Positions 32,955 to 40,740 of a DNA stretch of 44,537 bases are shown piece after piece. Where the stretch lies: positions 1-44,537 of the forward strand of contig NZ_JAUDBQ010000022.1 of the NCBI RefSeq assembly GCF_030372105.1. The letters are read 5' to 3'. Source of the DNA: Cellulomonas cellasea (GTDB taxonomy: Bacteria; Actinomycetota; Actinomycetes; Actinomycetales; Cellulomonadaceae). The notes beneath the pieces are model-generated. The model was not told where the DNA came from. It made no database searches and worked only from the letters and a program-made list of their open reading frames with translations. The translations under genes and the position numbers were made by a program. How positions within the stretch are numbered: position 1 is the stretch's first letter; each line of letters starts with the position of its first letter.

Positions 32955-34337
32955 TCAGGCCTGCGGCGCCCGGCCAGCGCCCTCGAGCTCGGTGCCGTTC
33001 GGCACGGACGCCGGGCTCGCGGCCTCCTGGGAGGTGCCACGCCAGCGGGCCAGCGCGTTCATCAGGTGGTAGACGCCGATGGCCGCGGCGGAGCCGAGCG
33101 CGATGCCCTCGAAGGTGATGTCGCCCGCCACCCACGTGTAGTTGGCGATGCCCACGATGAGCGCGACGGCCGCCGTGGTCAGGTTCACCGGGTTGGAGAA
33201 GTCGACCTTGTTCTGCACCCAGATCCGGGCGCCGAGGATGCCGATCATCCCGTAGAGCACCGTCGTGGCGCCGCCGAGCACCCCCGCGGGGATCGTGGCG
33301 ATGAGCGCGCCGAACTTGGGCGACAGGCTCAGCACGAGCGCAGTGGCCGCGGCCACCCAGTAGGCGGCCGTCGAGTAGATGCGGGTGGCGGCCATGACGC
33401 CGATGTTCTCGGCGTACGTGGTGGTGCCGGAGCCGCCGCCCACGCCGGCCAGGGTGGTGGCGATGCCGTCGGCGACCAGGGCGCGCCCGGTGAGCGGGTC
33501 CAGGTCCTTGCCGGTCATCGCGGACACCGACTTCACGTGGCCGACGTTCTCCGCGATGAGCACGAGCACCACGGGCACGAACAGCCCGAGCACGGCCAGG
33601 TCGAACGTGGGCGTGATGAAGGTGGGCAGGCCGAACCAGGACGCCTTCTCCACGGAGGTGAAGTCGACCTCGCCGCGGATCGCCGCGACGACGTAGCCGA
33701 TGAGCACGCCCACCAGGATCGCGAGCCGACCGAGGATGCCGCGGAACAGCACGGTGGTGAGGATGATCGCGAACAGCGTCACCAGGGCGGTGATGGGCGC
33801 CGCGCGGAAGCCCGAGGTGCACGACTCGACGATCTCGCCGCCGACCACGGACTCGCTGCAGGTGCCCCAGGCGACGGGCGCGAGGTTGAGCCCGATGAGA
33901 GCGACGATCGAGCCGGTGACCACCGGCGGCATGACCTTCTCGATCCAGTGCGCCCCCGCGACGTGCACCACCAGGCCGATGGCGGTGAGCAGCAGGCCGG
34001 TGACGACCACGCCGCCCAGGGCCACGGACTCGCCGCCGGAGGCGGTGGCCGCCGTGATGGGCGCGATGAACGCGAAGCTCGACCCGAGGTAGCTGGGGAG
34101 CTTGTTCCCGGTGATGACCAGGAACAGGACGGTGCCGACAGCCGAGAAGAACAGGGTCGTCGCGGGCGACAGGCCGGTGATGATGGGCACCAGGAACGTC
34201 GAGCCGAACATGGCCACGACGTGCTGCATGCCGATGCCGATGGTGCGCGGCCAGCTCAGCCGCTCATCGGGGGCGACCACTGCGCCCGTCCGGACCGTGC
34301 GCCCGTCTCCGTGCACGCGCCATCCGATACTGCTCAC
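32955..34337 (-). CDS. NCS2 family uracil/xanthine permease
   Basis: 460 residues, 14-helix NCS2 nucleobase:proton symporter of the UraA/PbuX type. Family markers are GIGMQHVVAMFGSTFLVPIITGLSPATTLFFSAVGT at the start, LGSSFAFIAP near helix 3, GLNLAPVAW, VLIAENVGHVKSVSAMTGKDLDP with the substrate Glu, and GGSGTTTYAENIGVMAAT in helix 10. Uracil is the most likely substrate from the ENVGHV pattern, but xanthine is not excluded. GTG 34337 has AGGAG 8 nt upstream. The frame runs open another 372 codons upstream, but that is antisense to the neighbour gene. Confidence 0.9.
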   Translation of the reverse strand: MSSIGWRVHGDGRTVRTGAVVAPDERLSWPRTIGIGMQHVVAMFGSTFLVPIITGLSPATTLFFSAVGTVLFLVITGNKLPSYLGSSFAFIAPITAATASGGESVALGGVVVTGLLLTAIGLVVHVAGAHWIEKVMPPVVTGSIVALIGLNLAPVAWGTCSESVVGGEIVESCTSGFRAAPITALVTLFAIILTTVLFRGILGRLAILVGVLIGYVVAAIRGEVDFTSVEKASWFGLPTFITPTFDLAVLGLFVPVVLVLIAENVGHVKSVSAMTGKDLDPLTGRALVADGIATTLAGVGGGSGTTTYAENIGVMAATRIYSTAAYWVAAATALVLSLSPKFGALIATIPAGVLGGATTVLYGMIGILGARIWVQNKVDFSNPVNLTTAAVALIVGIANYTWVAGDITFEGIALGSAAAIGVYHLMNALARWRGTSQEAASPASVPNGTELEGAGRAPQA

Positions 34338-34476
34338 GTAGGGGACTCCTTCAATGTGGTGAGTGGCCGGGTCCGCCCCGTCGGCCTCTGGCCGCGACCC
34401 GTGCAGAGAGTAGCGACCTGAGGTGGGCGTGCCCGACGCCCGTCCATTCGCTGCCCCGCCGGGAATGGCCGCCGGA

Positions 34477-34545
34477 TAGCATGGGCGGACGCCTGCCGGG
34501 CGCGACGACTTCTCGTCGCGCCCCTCCTGTTGAGCCGTCCGGAGG
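34477..34545 (+). promoter_or_regulatory. Leader of the GT87-like gene: promoter, hairpin and ribosome site
   Basis: TAGCAT (34477-34482) could be the -10 box. Then comes a perfect 11-bp hairpin (arms GGGCGCGACGA 34498-34508 and 34513-34523, loop CTTC), and GGAGG at 34541-34545. The hairpin ends 17 nt before the ribosome site and could modulate transcription or initiation. Confidence 0.45.
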
Positions 34546-34550
34546 TTCCC

Positions 34551-35852
34551 CTGAGCACCGGCCGCCTGCTGCGCTCGCGCGCGGCCCTGTGGACGGCGTT
34601 CGTGGTGGCCCACCTGTGGGTCGCGTTCGCCGGGACGGTGCTCCAGGGCCGGTCCTTCTTCAACGACGTCGAGCTGTACCGGGAGTGGATGCGGCTCGGC
34701 GTCCAGCAGGGCGCCTGGCCCGTGCTGTCCGGCGAGTGGGTGTACCCCGCCGGCGCCATCGTGCCCATGGCGCTCGCCGGGCTGATCACCACCACGAGCA
34801 CGTGGGGCTACCAGGTCGCCTGGGTGATGTTGGTGGCGACGCTCAACGGGCTCGCCATCGTCGCGCTGCTGCGGGCCCGCACCGCCGACGGCGCCGCGCC
34901 CTCGGTGGAGCCGGCGCGCGGCGCCTGGTGGTGGCTGGCGTTCATCGCCGGGCTGGGCCCCGTCGCGGTGGGGCGGCTCGACGCGATCGTGGCGCCGGTG
35001 GTGATCGTGGCGCTGCTGGTCGCCGCCCGCAGGCCCTGGGTCGCGTCGGCCCTGCTGACCGCCGGGGCGTGGATCAAGGTGGCGCCGGGGGCGATCCTGC
35101 TGCCGCTGGTGCTCGCGGTGCGGCGGCCGTGGCGTGACGTGGTGCTGCCCGCGGCGCTGGTGTGCGCGGCGGTGGCGGGCGCCGTGGCGGCGGGCGGCGG
35201 GCTGCCGAACCTCACGAGCTTCCTCACCCAGCAGGGCTCCCGGGGCCTGCAGATCGAGTCGGTGGGCGCCACCGGGTGGGTGCTGTTCGGGATGTTCTCC
35301 CCCGTCGTGGACCGCTACCTCAACGTCGAGCTGATCACCTGGGAGGTCGGCGCGCCGGGCACGGCGGTCGCCGCCGACGCGCTCGGCGCGCTGCTGCCGC
35401 TCGGGCTGGCCGCCGCTGCGGCGCTGCTGTGGTGGGCCCGCCACCGCGGCCACCCGGAGCGCCGCTGGGCGACGTCCGAGGAGTTCGTGGTGCGCGGCGC
35501 CCTCCTCGTCGCCACCGTGCTGATCGTGTTCAACAAGGTGGGCTCACCCCAGTTCATCGGGTGGCTGGCGCCGCCCGTGGCGGTGGCCCTGGCCTTGGGC
35601 CTGCCGCGCTGGCGGCGGACGGCGTGGTGGGTGCTGGGGCTGGCGGTGCTGACGCAGGTCGTCTACCCGCTGCGCTACAACGACGTGCTGTTGGGCGACG
35701 CCCCGGGCACGCTCGCGCTGGTGCTGCGCAACGCGCTGCTGGTGGTGCTCCTCGTCGGCACCGCCCACGGCATCTGGCGGGCGGCGCGTCAGCCTCCCGA
35801 CGATCCGGGACCGCTCCCCGACGCCACCGACGCGACGAACGCGAGCAGGTAG
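34551..35852 (+). CDS. GT87-like (DUF2029) polyprenyl-linked mannosyl/glycosyltransferase, membrane
   Basis: About 433 residues with 9-11 membrane helices. The N-terminal FNDVELYREWMRLGVQQG (Asp after helix 1) and WVYPAGAIVPMALAGL resemble the first extracytoplasmic loop of GT-C fold enzymes of the GT87/PimE group, which use polyprenyl-phosphate sugars. TAGAWIKVAPGAILLPLVLAVRR is the conserved later block with KVAP. Start choice is difficult: TTG 34530 has no ribosome site, while CTG 34551 has GGAGG 5 nt upstream, so I give CTG. Its last 64 bp overlap the convergent GH81 gene. The sugar acceptor is unknown. Confidence 0.78.
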   Translation: MSTGRLLRSRAALWTAFVVAHLWVAFAGTVLQGRSFFNDVELYREWMRLGVQQGAWPVLSGEWVYPAGAIVPMALAGLITTTSTWGYQVAWVMLVATLNGLAIVALLRARTADGAAPSVEPARGAWWWLAFIAGLGPVAVGRLDAIVAPVVIVALLVAARRPWVASALLTAGAWIKVAPGAILLPLVLAVRRPWRDVVLPAALVCAAVAGAVAAGGGLPNLTSFLTQQGSRGLQIESVGATGWVLFGMFSPVVDRYLNVELITWEVGAPGTAVAADALGALLPLGLAAAAALLWWARHRGHPERRWATSEEFVVRGALLVATVLIVFNKVGSPQFIGWLAPPVAVALALGLPRWRRTAWWVLGLAVLTQVVYPLRYNDVLLGDAPGTLALVLRNALLVVLLVGTAHGIWRAARQPPDDPGPLPDATDATNASR

Positions 35853-37930
35853 GCGCGCGAGCTGCCGTCGTCGATCGAGGTGTCCGACAGCCCTGGCGCC
35901 GCCTCCCACGCCCGCCCGGCCTCATCCGGGCCGGCCATCGCGAGGTACATCAGCAGGTAGTCGCCGAACTTCACGTCGAAGCCGCCCGGCGTCGCCTCCT
36001 CGACCTGCGCGATGATCCGGGCCGCCCGGGCGTCCTCGTCGGCGTCGCCCTGCACCAGGTACCCCGCGACAGGGCTCATCGGGATGAGCTGGATCGCGAG
36101 CATGGCGGCCGGGTCCGGGCTGAACCAGGTGGCGTAGTCCCGCTTGCCGCCCCAGTTGAGCGCCATGACGTGGTGCCCGAACCCGTCGTACACCGGATCG
36201 GCCAGATCAGGCGACGTCCAGTAGGCGCGGGTCGAGGCCGCCTCGGTGGAGGCCAGCCACGCGGCCTGCACCCCGAGCGCGTCCTGCCCCGACGCGGCCG
36301 CCCACAGCCCCAGCCCGTTCCAGGCGGTCACCGCCTCCGAGCTGGACTCCTGGTTGTTGCCATCCGCGAACGGCGCGGGGCCCGACGCCCACGCGTGGCC
36401 GGCGTACACGTCGAAGGCCCGCAACTGCGGGAACCACTCGGAGCCCTCGGCGGCCGCGACGTCCTGCGCCAGCAGGTCCAGCACGGGCGCCAGCTCGGCG
36501 GCGAGGGCCGGATCGTCGGCGGCCAGCAGGCCCGCCGTGGCCAGGAAGTAGCCGTAGTGGAAGTGGTGGTCGTTGAACTCCTCGGAGCCGAAGGAGGGGG
36601 TGAGCCCCACGACGCCCCGCGCGTTCTCGTCGTACACGAAGCACCGGGCGTCGCGACGCGCGCAGCCGTCCGGCTCGGTCCACTCGCGGAGTGCCGCCAG
36701 GGTCTGCGCGCGCAGCGGCGCCACCACGTCGTCGGCGCCGAGCTGGCGGCCCAGGGTCACCAGCGTCGCGGCGCGGTACAACGACTTCCCGCCGAAGTAC
36801 GTGTCCGACGGGAACGGCGGCGTCGCGGCGACGTCGGCCGCGAGCTGCGCGACGATCGCGGCACGGCGGTCGTCGGGCACGGAGGCCAAGTCGAGCTCCC
36901 CTGCCGCCTCCACCACGGGCGCCCAGGACGTGAGCTGCGAGCCCAGGCACAGCTCGAGGGAGCCGTAGACGCTCGGGTAGGAGCCCAGGTTGCAGCGCTC
37001 CCGGCTCGGCTGCTCGCCCTGGCGGTGATGCGGCATGGTCGCGTGCACCGTCTGCGAGCCTGCCGCGGTGCGGTAGGCGATCGTGGTGCGCGCGATCCCG
37101 TCGCCCACGCCGTAGGCCACCTCGGAGCCGACCACGGGGTCCACGGCCGCGAGCGCCAGCGCCTCCAGCCCGCCGGAGGGCAGATCGGCGGGAACAGGGA
37201 ACCAGGTCGTGCTCTGCCCCGCGAGGAGCCGCACGCTCGTGTCCGCGAGGGCGCCACGCGGCGCGCTGAGCATCCACTCGACGCCCCGCACGGTGCTCGA
37301 GGCCAGGCCGTCGGTGGCCGGCGCGAACGCCGCGCCGAGCGTCAGCGTGGTGTCGACGGCGGCGGTGAAGCTGACGTATGGGGAGCCCTGTGCGAGGACC
37401 ACCCGGCCCAGGGGCTGGCCTGCCGCGTCGAGCAGCTCGACGGTGACGGTGGCGGCGTCGTAGGCGCTGACCTGCGCGCGCGCGGCGGCCGCGTCGACGG
37501 TCACGGCCGGCACGTGCCCGCCGATGATGAGCTTCTCGCTGGTCTCGGGCTGCGGCAGGCCGATCTCGAAGCCCGAGCCGGTGAGCGCGAACGACGTGGG
37601 CAGGGCGAAGACGGGTTGCGGCTGCTCGCCGAACACGAGGCCGCTGAACCAGCGGTTGGTGGGCGGCGTCAGCCCGTCTGCGAGCCGGACCGGGTCGAGC
37701 TTCGCGGCGTCCGCGTGCTCGACGCCAGCCACCAGTGCAGCCGGGTCCGCCTGCGGCAGCTCCGCGTCAGGCGGCCCTGCGGGGTTGTCGCCGCCGTCCA
37801 CGTGCACGGCGCCGTCGAGGGCGTCGACGTCCCGTGGCCCCGCGCCGCCCAGCACCATGGCGGTGGCGACCACCAGGACGCCGGCCACGAGCACGCCGAG
37901 CGCGATCAGCACGCTGCGCCGCCCCGTCAC
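35789..37930 (-). CDS. GH81 family endo-beta-1,3-glucanase, membrane-anchored
   Basis: 713 residues. N-terminal helix 6-27 anchors it or is a signal; then a linker and the GH81 N domain beginning PTNRWFSGLVFGEQPQPVFALP (about 90). The catalytic part shows GSEEFNDHHFHYGYF with Asp454, GHAWASG, and NNQESSSEAV with Glu528 and Glu532, the GH81 active-site pattern. The enzyme cuts internal beta-1,3-glucan bonds. There is no LPxTG or carbohydrate-binding module. The GTG start overlaps the adaptor gene's stop (GTGA). Being co-transcribed with a glycan synthase, it probably trims or releases the product instead of scavenging food. Confidence 0.9.
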   Translation of the reverse strand: MTGRRSVLIALGVLVAGVLVVATAMVLGGAGPRDVDALDGAVHVDGGDNPAGPPDAELPQADPAALVAGVEHADAAKLDPVRLADGLTPPTNRWFSGLVFGEQPQPVFALPTSFALTGSGFEIGLPQPETSEKLIIGGHVPAVTVDAAAARAQVSAYDAATVTVELLDAAGQPLGRVVLAQGSPYVSFTAAVDTTLTLGAAFAPATDGLASSTVRGVEWMLSAPRGALADTSVRLLAGQSTTWFPVPADLPSGGLEALALAAVDPVVGSEVAYGVGDGIARTTIAYRTAAGSQTVHATMPHHRQGEQPSRERCNLGSYPSVYGSLELCLGSQLTSWAPVVEAAGELDLASVPDDRRAAIVAQLAADVAATPPFPSDTYFGGKSLYRAATLVTLGRQLGADDVVAPLRAQTLAALREWTEPDGCARRDARCFVYDENARGVVGLTPSFGSEEFNDHHFHYGYFLATAGLLAADDPALAAELAPVLDLLAQDVAAAEGSEWFPQLRAFDVYAGHAWASGPAPFADGNNQESSSEAVTAWNGLGLWAAASGQDALGVQAAWLASTEAASTRAYWTSPDLADPVYDGFGHHVMALNWGGKRDYATWFSPDPAAMLAIQLIPMSPVAGYLVQGDADEDARAARIIAQVEEATPGGFDVKFGDYLLMYLAMAGPDEAGRAWEAAPGLSDTSIDDGSSRAYLLAFVASVASGSGPGSSGG

Positions 37931-38658
37931 AGGCCTGCCTCGCGCAAGTAGCCCCGGACGGCTTCCACGGCCCGGGTCACGACCCCGTCGTTGCGCAACG
38001 CCAGCTCGGCGGTCACGGGCGTGCCCGCGGCGACCAGCCCGTTGGCGTCGCCCTTGACCAGGTCGTCGGAGCGCACCTTCACCACGGCCTGCGCGGCGCT
38101 GGCCACCGTCTGCACGGAGACCTCCTCGACATGCCCGGCCAGGCGCTGCTGGTTGGGCAGCACGATGGTCACGTGCGCCGCGTCCTCGACCCGCGCGTAG
38201 TCCTTGGCGCTGAGCGTGTACTCGGCCTGCACGTACAGGCTGTCGGCCTTCTCCACGACGGCCAGGTCGCCGACCGCCTCGACGAACGTGCCGCGCTCCG
38301 CCTTGAGGGTGACGATCGTGCCGGGGCCGGTGGCCTTGACCACGAGCCGTCCCTCGGCGTCGACGGCGCTCGCGGCGGTCTCCACCGGGGCGAAGCCGAT
38401 CTCGCGGTCGTGGCGGAGCGCCGCGCTGTCGATGACGAACAGCGCGTCGCCCTCCTCGACGACGTCGCCGGGCTCCACGAGCTGGTCGACGACCAGCCCC
38501 GCGTATGGGGATCCCACGTGGTACGTCAGCGCGGCGATCTGCGCGGAGGAGCTGCCGGCGCGGCCCTCCCGCTCGTTCAGGTGGTAGGTGAGCAGGAGGG
38601 TCACGGCGAGCACGGTCAGCAGCCCGAACGTCAGGCGAAGGCGGTTGCTCCAGGTCAT
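37927..38658 (-). CDS. HlyD-like membrane fusion/adaptor protein
   Basis: 243 residues. Single N-terminal helix (about 8-25), then a lipoyl-like hairpin region (VGSPYAGLVVDQLVEPGDVVEEGDALFVID, about 48-77), a second half-motif (VKATGPGTIVTLKAERGTFVEAVGDLAVVEK, about 107-137) and beta-barrel-like strands to residue 235. The two half lipoyl motifs with an inserted segment are the hallmark of HlyD/MFP proteins and of the Alg44-like partners of glycan synthases. The domain lies outside the membrane. It overlaps the synthase by 4 bp upstream and the GH81 gene by 4 bp downstream. Its role is probably to guide or export the growing chain; that is inferred. Confidence 0.82.
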   Translation of the reverse strand: MTWSNRLRLTFGLLTVLAVTLLLTYHLNEREGRAGSSSAQIAALTYHVGSPYAGLVVDQLVEPGDVVEEGDALFVIDSAALRHDREIGFAPVETAASAVDAEGRLVVKATGPGTIVTLKAERGTFVEAVGDLAVVEKADSLYVQAEYTLSAKDYARVEDAAHVTIVLPNQQRLAGHVEEVSVQTVASAAQAVVKVRSDDLVKGDANGLVAAGTPVTAELALRNDGVVTRAVEAVRGYLREAGL

Positions 38659-40313
38659 GCGGCACCTCCGGAGGTCAGGGCGGCGGCCCGCCGCGATGTG
38701 CGCGCCTCACGCGCGGCGGTCACGACGAAGGCGCCGAGGATCAGGGTGTTGGTGGTGTTCCAGGCCAGGGCCAGCGAGAGGGACCCGTTGCCCAGGTCCT
38801 TCCAGGCGCCCACCACCGAGGTCAGCAGCAGGAAGACGAAGAACAGCACCTGCGGCATCATGAAGTTGAACGGGGAGGCGGCGCGGCCCAGGCTGCCGGT
38901 CACGTGCCACTGCTGCTCGCGGCGGAAGAACGCGTTGACGAGCGCGCGGGTGTAGATCGGGAACGACACGGTGGCGAGCATCAACGTCTCCCACCGGAAC
39001 GACCCGAGGGTGTAGAACGCCACGACGATCTGCATCACGTAGAAGCCCGCGTAGGCCAGCGCCCAGGTGAGCGGCGACATATGGAGCTGCATGGGCGTCA
39101 GGCCGAAGTACACCTGCAGCGGCGGCACGAGGAGCAGCAGCAGGGGCGCGATGCCCGTGAGGTAGTGCGTGGACGTGACCCAGTACTGCAGCCGCTGGTC
39201 GAGCGTCAGGTTGCGCTTCTTGGACAGCGGGTTGTGGGTGAACATGATCTCGAAGCCGCCGGTCGCCCAGCGGAGCTGCTGCTTGGTGTACGCCTCGACC
39301 GTCTCGGGGGTGTCCCCCACGGCGAGCGACATCGGTATGTAGATGGAGCGCCAGCCCGCCTCGTGCAGCCGCAGCGACGTCCACACGTCCTCGGACTTCG
39401 AGTCGGCGTACATGCCGCCGACGTCCTGGATCGCCCGCCGCCGGAAGATCACGTTGGTGCCGACGCAGAACGCCGAGTTGAACTTGTTCCGGCCCGGCTG
39501 GATGTACCGGTAGAACACGGCCTGCATGTACCCCGCGCCCCGCGAGATGAGGTTGTGCAGGTTGCCGTAGGTCTGCGGAGTCTGCACGAACGCCACATCC
39601 GACGTCGCGAAGAACGGCACCGTCTCGTGCAGGAACTCGGGCTCGGGCACGAAGTCGGCGTCGAAGATGACGAACAGCTCGCCCCGCGTGATGGTCAGCG
39701 CGTGGTTGATGTTCCCGGCCTTGGCGCCGTTCTTGCTGAGCCGGCGCACGTACCGGGCGCCGAGCTCGGCGGCGAGGTCGCGCACCTCGTCCGAGCGGCC
39801 GTCGTCGAGCACCCACGTCATGTGCTCGCCCTGCATCGCGAGGGCGGCGGTGACGGTGCGGCGGATGGTGGCGAGGTCCTCGCCGTAGGTCGTGATGAAC
39901 ACGTCGATGCCCACCGGGCTGCCGTGCAGGCGCATCGGCCAGTGGCGCGGGTTGTCCGCCGTGCCGTCGCGCAGGATCTCGTCCATGTCGTACAGGGCGT
40001 CCTGGGCGTGGTGGAACGCGAAGCCGCGCGGGTTGTGCCCGCTGGAGAGCATCGTCCACAACGACAGCAGCGCGTGGACGATGAGCACGGCCTCGGCGGT
40101 GATGACCATGGACCAGGGCAGCCAGTCGCCGCGGTTGCCGGGGTTCAGCAGGAAGACCGCGTACAGCAGCACCCCGGCGCAGGCCAGCGCGACGAGCAGC
40201 ATGAACGACGGCGAGTGCGCCGCCTCGTTCTCCGGGGTGCGGGTGGGGCGGCCGTGCGGGACGTCGGTGGTGCGCGGCTCGGAGACGAGCCGGTCGAACG
40301 CGGTTGCTGTCAT
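38655..40313 (-). CDS. Processive GT2 glycan synthase (cellulose/curdlan synthase-like)
   Basis: 552 residues. Helices at about 37-55 and 68-90, a cytoplasmic GT2 domain (130-360), then about 5 helices (383-400, 415-435, 445-462, 487-505, 515-533). All processive GT2 residues are present: D170-D171-G, D218-A-D220, QTP near 245, E308-D309, and Q345-Q-L-R-W349. There is no PilZ domain. Cellulose, hyaluronan or beta-1,3-glucan (CrdS-type) synthases all share this pattern; co-transcription with a GH81 beta-1,3-glucanase favours beta-1,3-glucan from UDP-glucose. The ATG at 40313 has GGAGA 5 nt upstream. It is the first gene of a fully overlapping operon with a structured leader. Confidence 0.9.
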   Translation of the reverse strand: MTATAFDRLVSEPRTTDVPHGRPTRTPENEAAHSPSFMLLVALACAGVLLYAVFLLNPGNRGDWLPWSMVITAEAVLIVHALLSLWTMLSSGHNPRGFAFHHAQDALYDMDEILRDGTADNPRHWPMRLHGSPVGIDVFITTYGEDLATIRRTVTAALAMQGEHMTWVLDDGRSDEVRDLAAELGARYVRRLSKNGAKAGNINHALTITRGELFVIFDADFVPEPEFLHETVPFFATSDVAFVQTPQTYGNLHNLISRGAGYMQAVFYRYIQPGRNKFNSAFCVGTNVIFRRRAIQDVGGMYADSKSEDVWTSLRLHEAGWRSIYIPMSLAVGDTPETVEAYTKQQLRWATGGFEIMFTHNPLSKKRNLTLDQRLQYWVTSTHYLTGIAPLLLLLVPPLQVYFGLTPMQLHMSPLTWALAYAGFYVMQIVVAFYTLGSFRWETLMLATVSFPIYTRALVNAFFRREQQWHVTGSLGRAASPFNFMMPQVLFFVFLLLTSVVGAWKDLGNGSLSLALAWNTTNTLILGAFVVTAAREARTSRRAAALTSGGAA

Positions 40314-40494
40314 CTGGTTCTCCAACGTCGGGCCGGTGCGGAGGCGGCGGGTCAGCTGACCCGTCACCTAGGGCGGCGGCGGCGTTGGCGTCTAGTGCAC
40401 CGGGGCCTGCGATGCGGCATCGGAGATGTGGAGAAAAGCCGCATCTCCCCCGGTGGGTACGCACAGAACGTAACAGCGATGGGCGACTTGTCTA
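40314..40494 (-). promoter_or_regulatory. Promoter and structured leader of the glycan-synthase operon
   Basis: Minus-strand TAGACA (40489-40494) and TACGTT (40467-40472) are 16 bp apart, a good promoter pair. The ~147-nt leader can fold as an outer CACCGGGG/CCCCGGTG stem enclosing GATGCGG/CCGCATC, with GGAGATG/CATCTCC as a competing pair. The perfect palindrome CGGGTCAGCTGACCCG is at 40348-40363. No known riboswitch was recognised. Confidence 0.6.
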
Positions 40495-40696
40495 GGCCTG
40501 TCCGCTCTGCATGGGGCCGTCGGCGGCGGCCTGACGACGCCCCGGCGCGGGTGAACCTGCGGGCGTTCCCGCAGGTCAGCGGGCTGCCGTGTGCCGCACA
40601 AGAGGCCCGATCGGGTCATCCCATGAGAATCTCGACATACGAGACCTACCACCTGGTCGCTGTCTGCCGCGGGCACGGCCGGCAGCACAGACGACA
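40495..40696. other. Gene-free upstream region with short dyads
   Basis: No gene supported. It holds ACCTGCGGG/CCCGCAGGT (40555-40563 with 40568-40576, loop CGTT), CCCGATCGGG (40606-40615), and TCTCG/CGAGA near 40628-40642. These may be regulator sites for the glycan-synthase promoter; none can be assigned. Confidence 0.35.
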
Positions 40697-40726
40697 GCAG
40701 CCCCTCCCGGGACCCGGGAGGGGCTG
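40697..40726 (-). terminator. Hairpin terminator of the LLM oxidoreductase gene
   Basis: GCAGCCCCTCCC (40697-40708) pairs with GGGAGGGGCTGC (40715-40726) around a GGGACC-type loop, directly downstream of the stop of the minus-strand oxidoreductase gene. Confidence 0.75.
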
Positions 40727-40740
40727 CGACACACGTCAGA

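Noticed and set aside
34338-35453. Minus-strand open frame extending the permease by 372 codons
   Set aside because: It is antisense to the GT87-like gene, is low-complexity in composition, and the GTG at 34337 has a proper ribosome site and family-typical N terminus.
35162-37951. A 929-codon plus-strand open frame across the GH81 gene
   Set aside because: Arg/Ala/Gly-rich antisense frame without any family motif; the GH81 frame on the other strand has clear catalytic motifs.
40380-40460. Possible c-di-GMP (GEMM) riboswitch in the synthase leader
   Set aside because: The conserved GEMM core and tetraloop/receptor are not present; only generic hairpins are seen.
40622-40740. Small open frame beginning MRISTYETYHL upstream of the terminator
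   Set aside because: No ribosome site, it crosses the terminator hairpin and continues only as antisense of the LLM gene.
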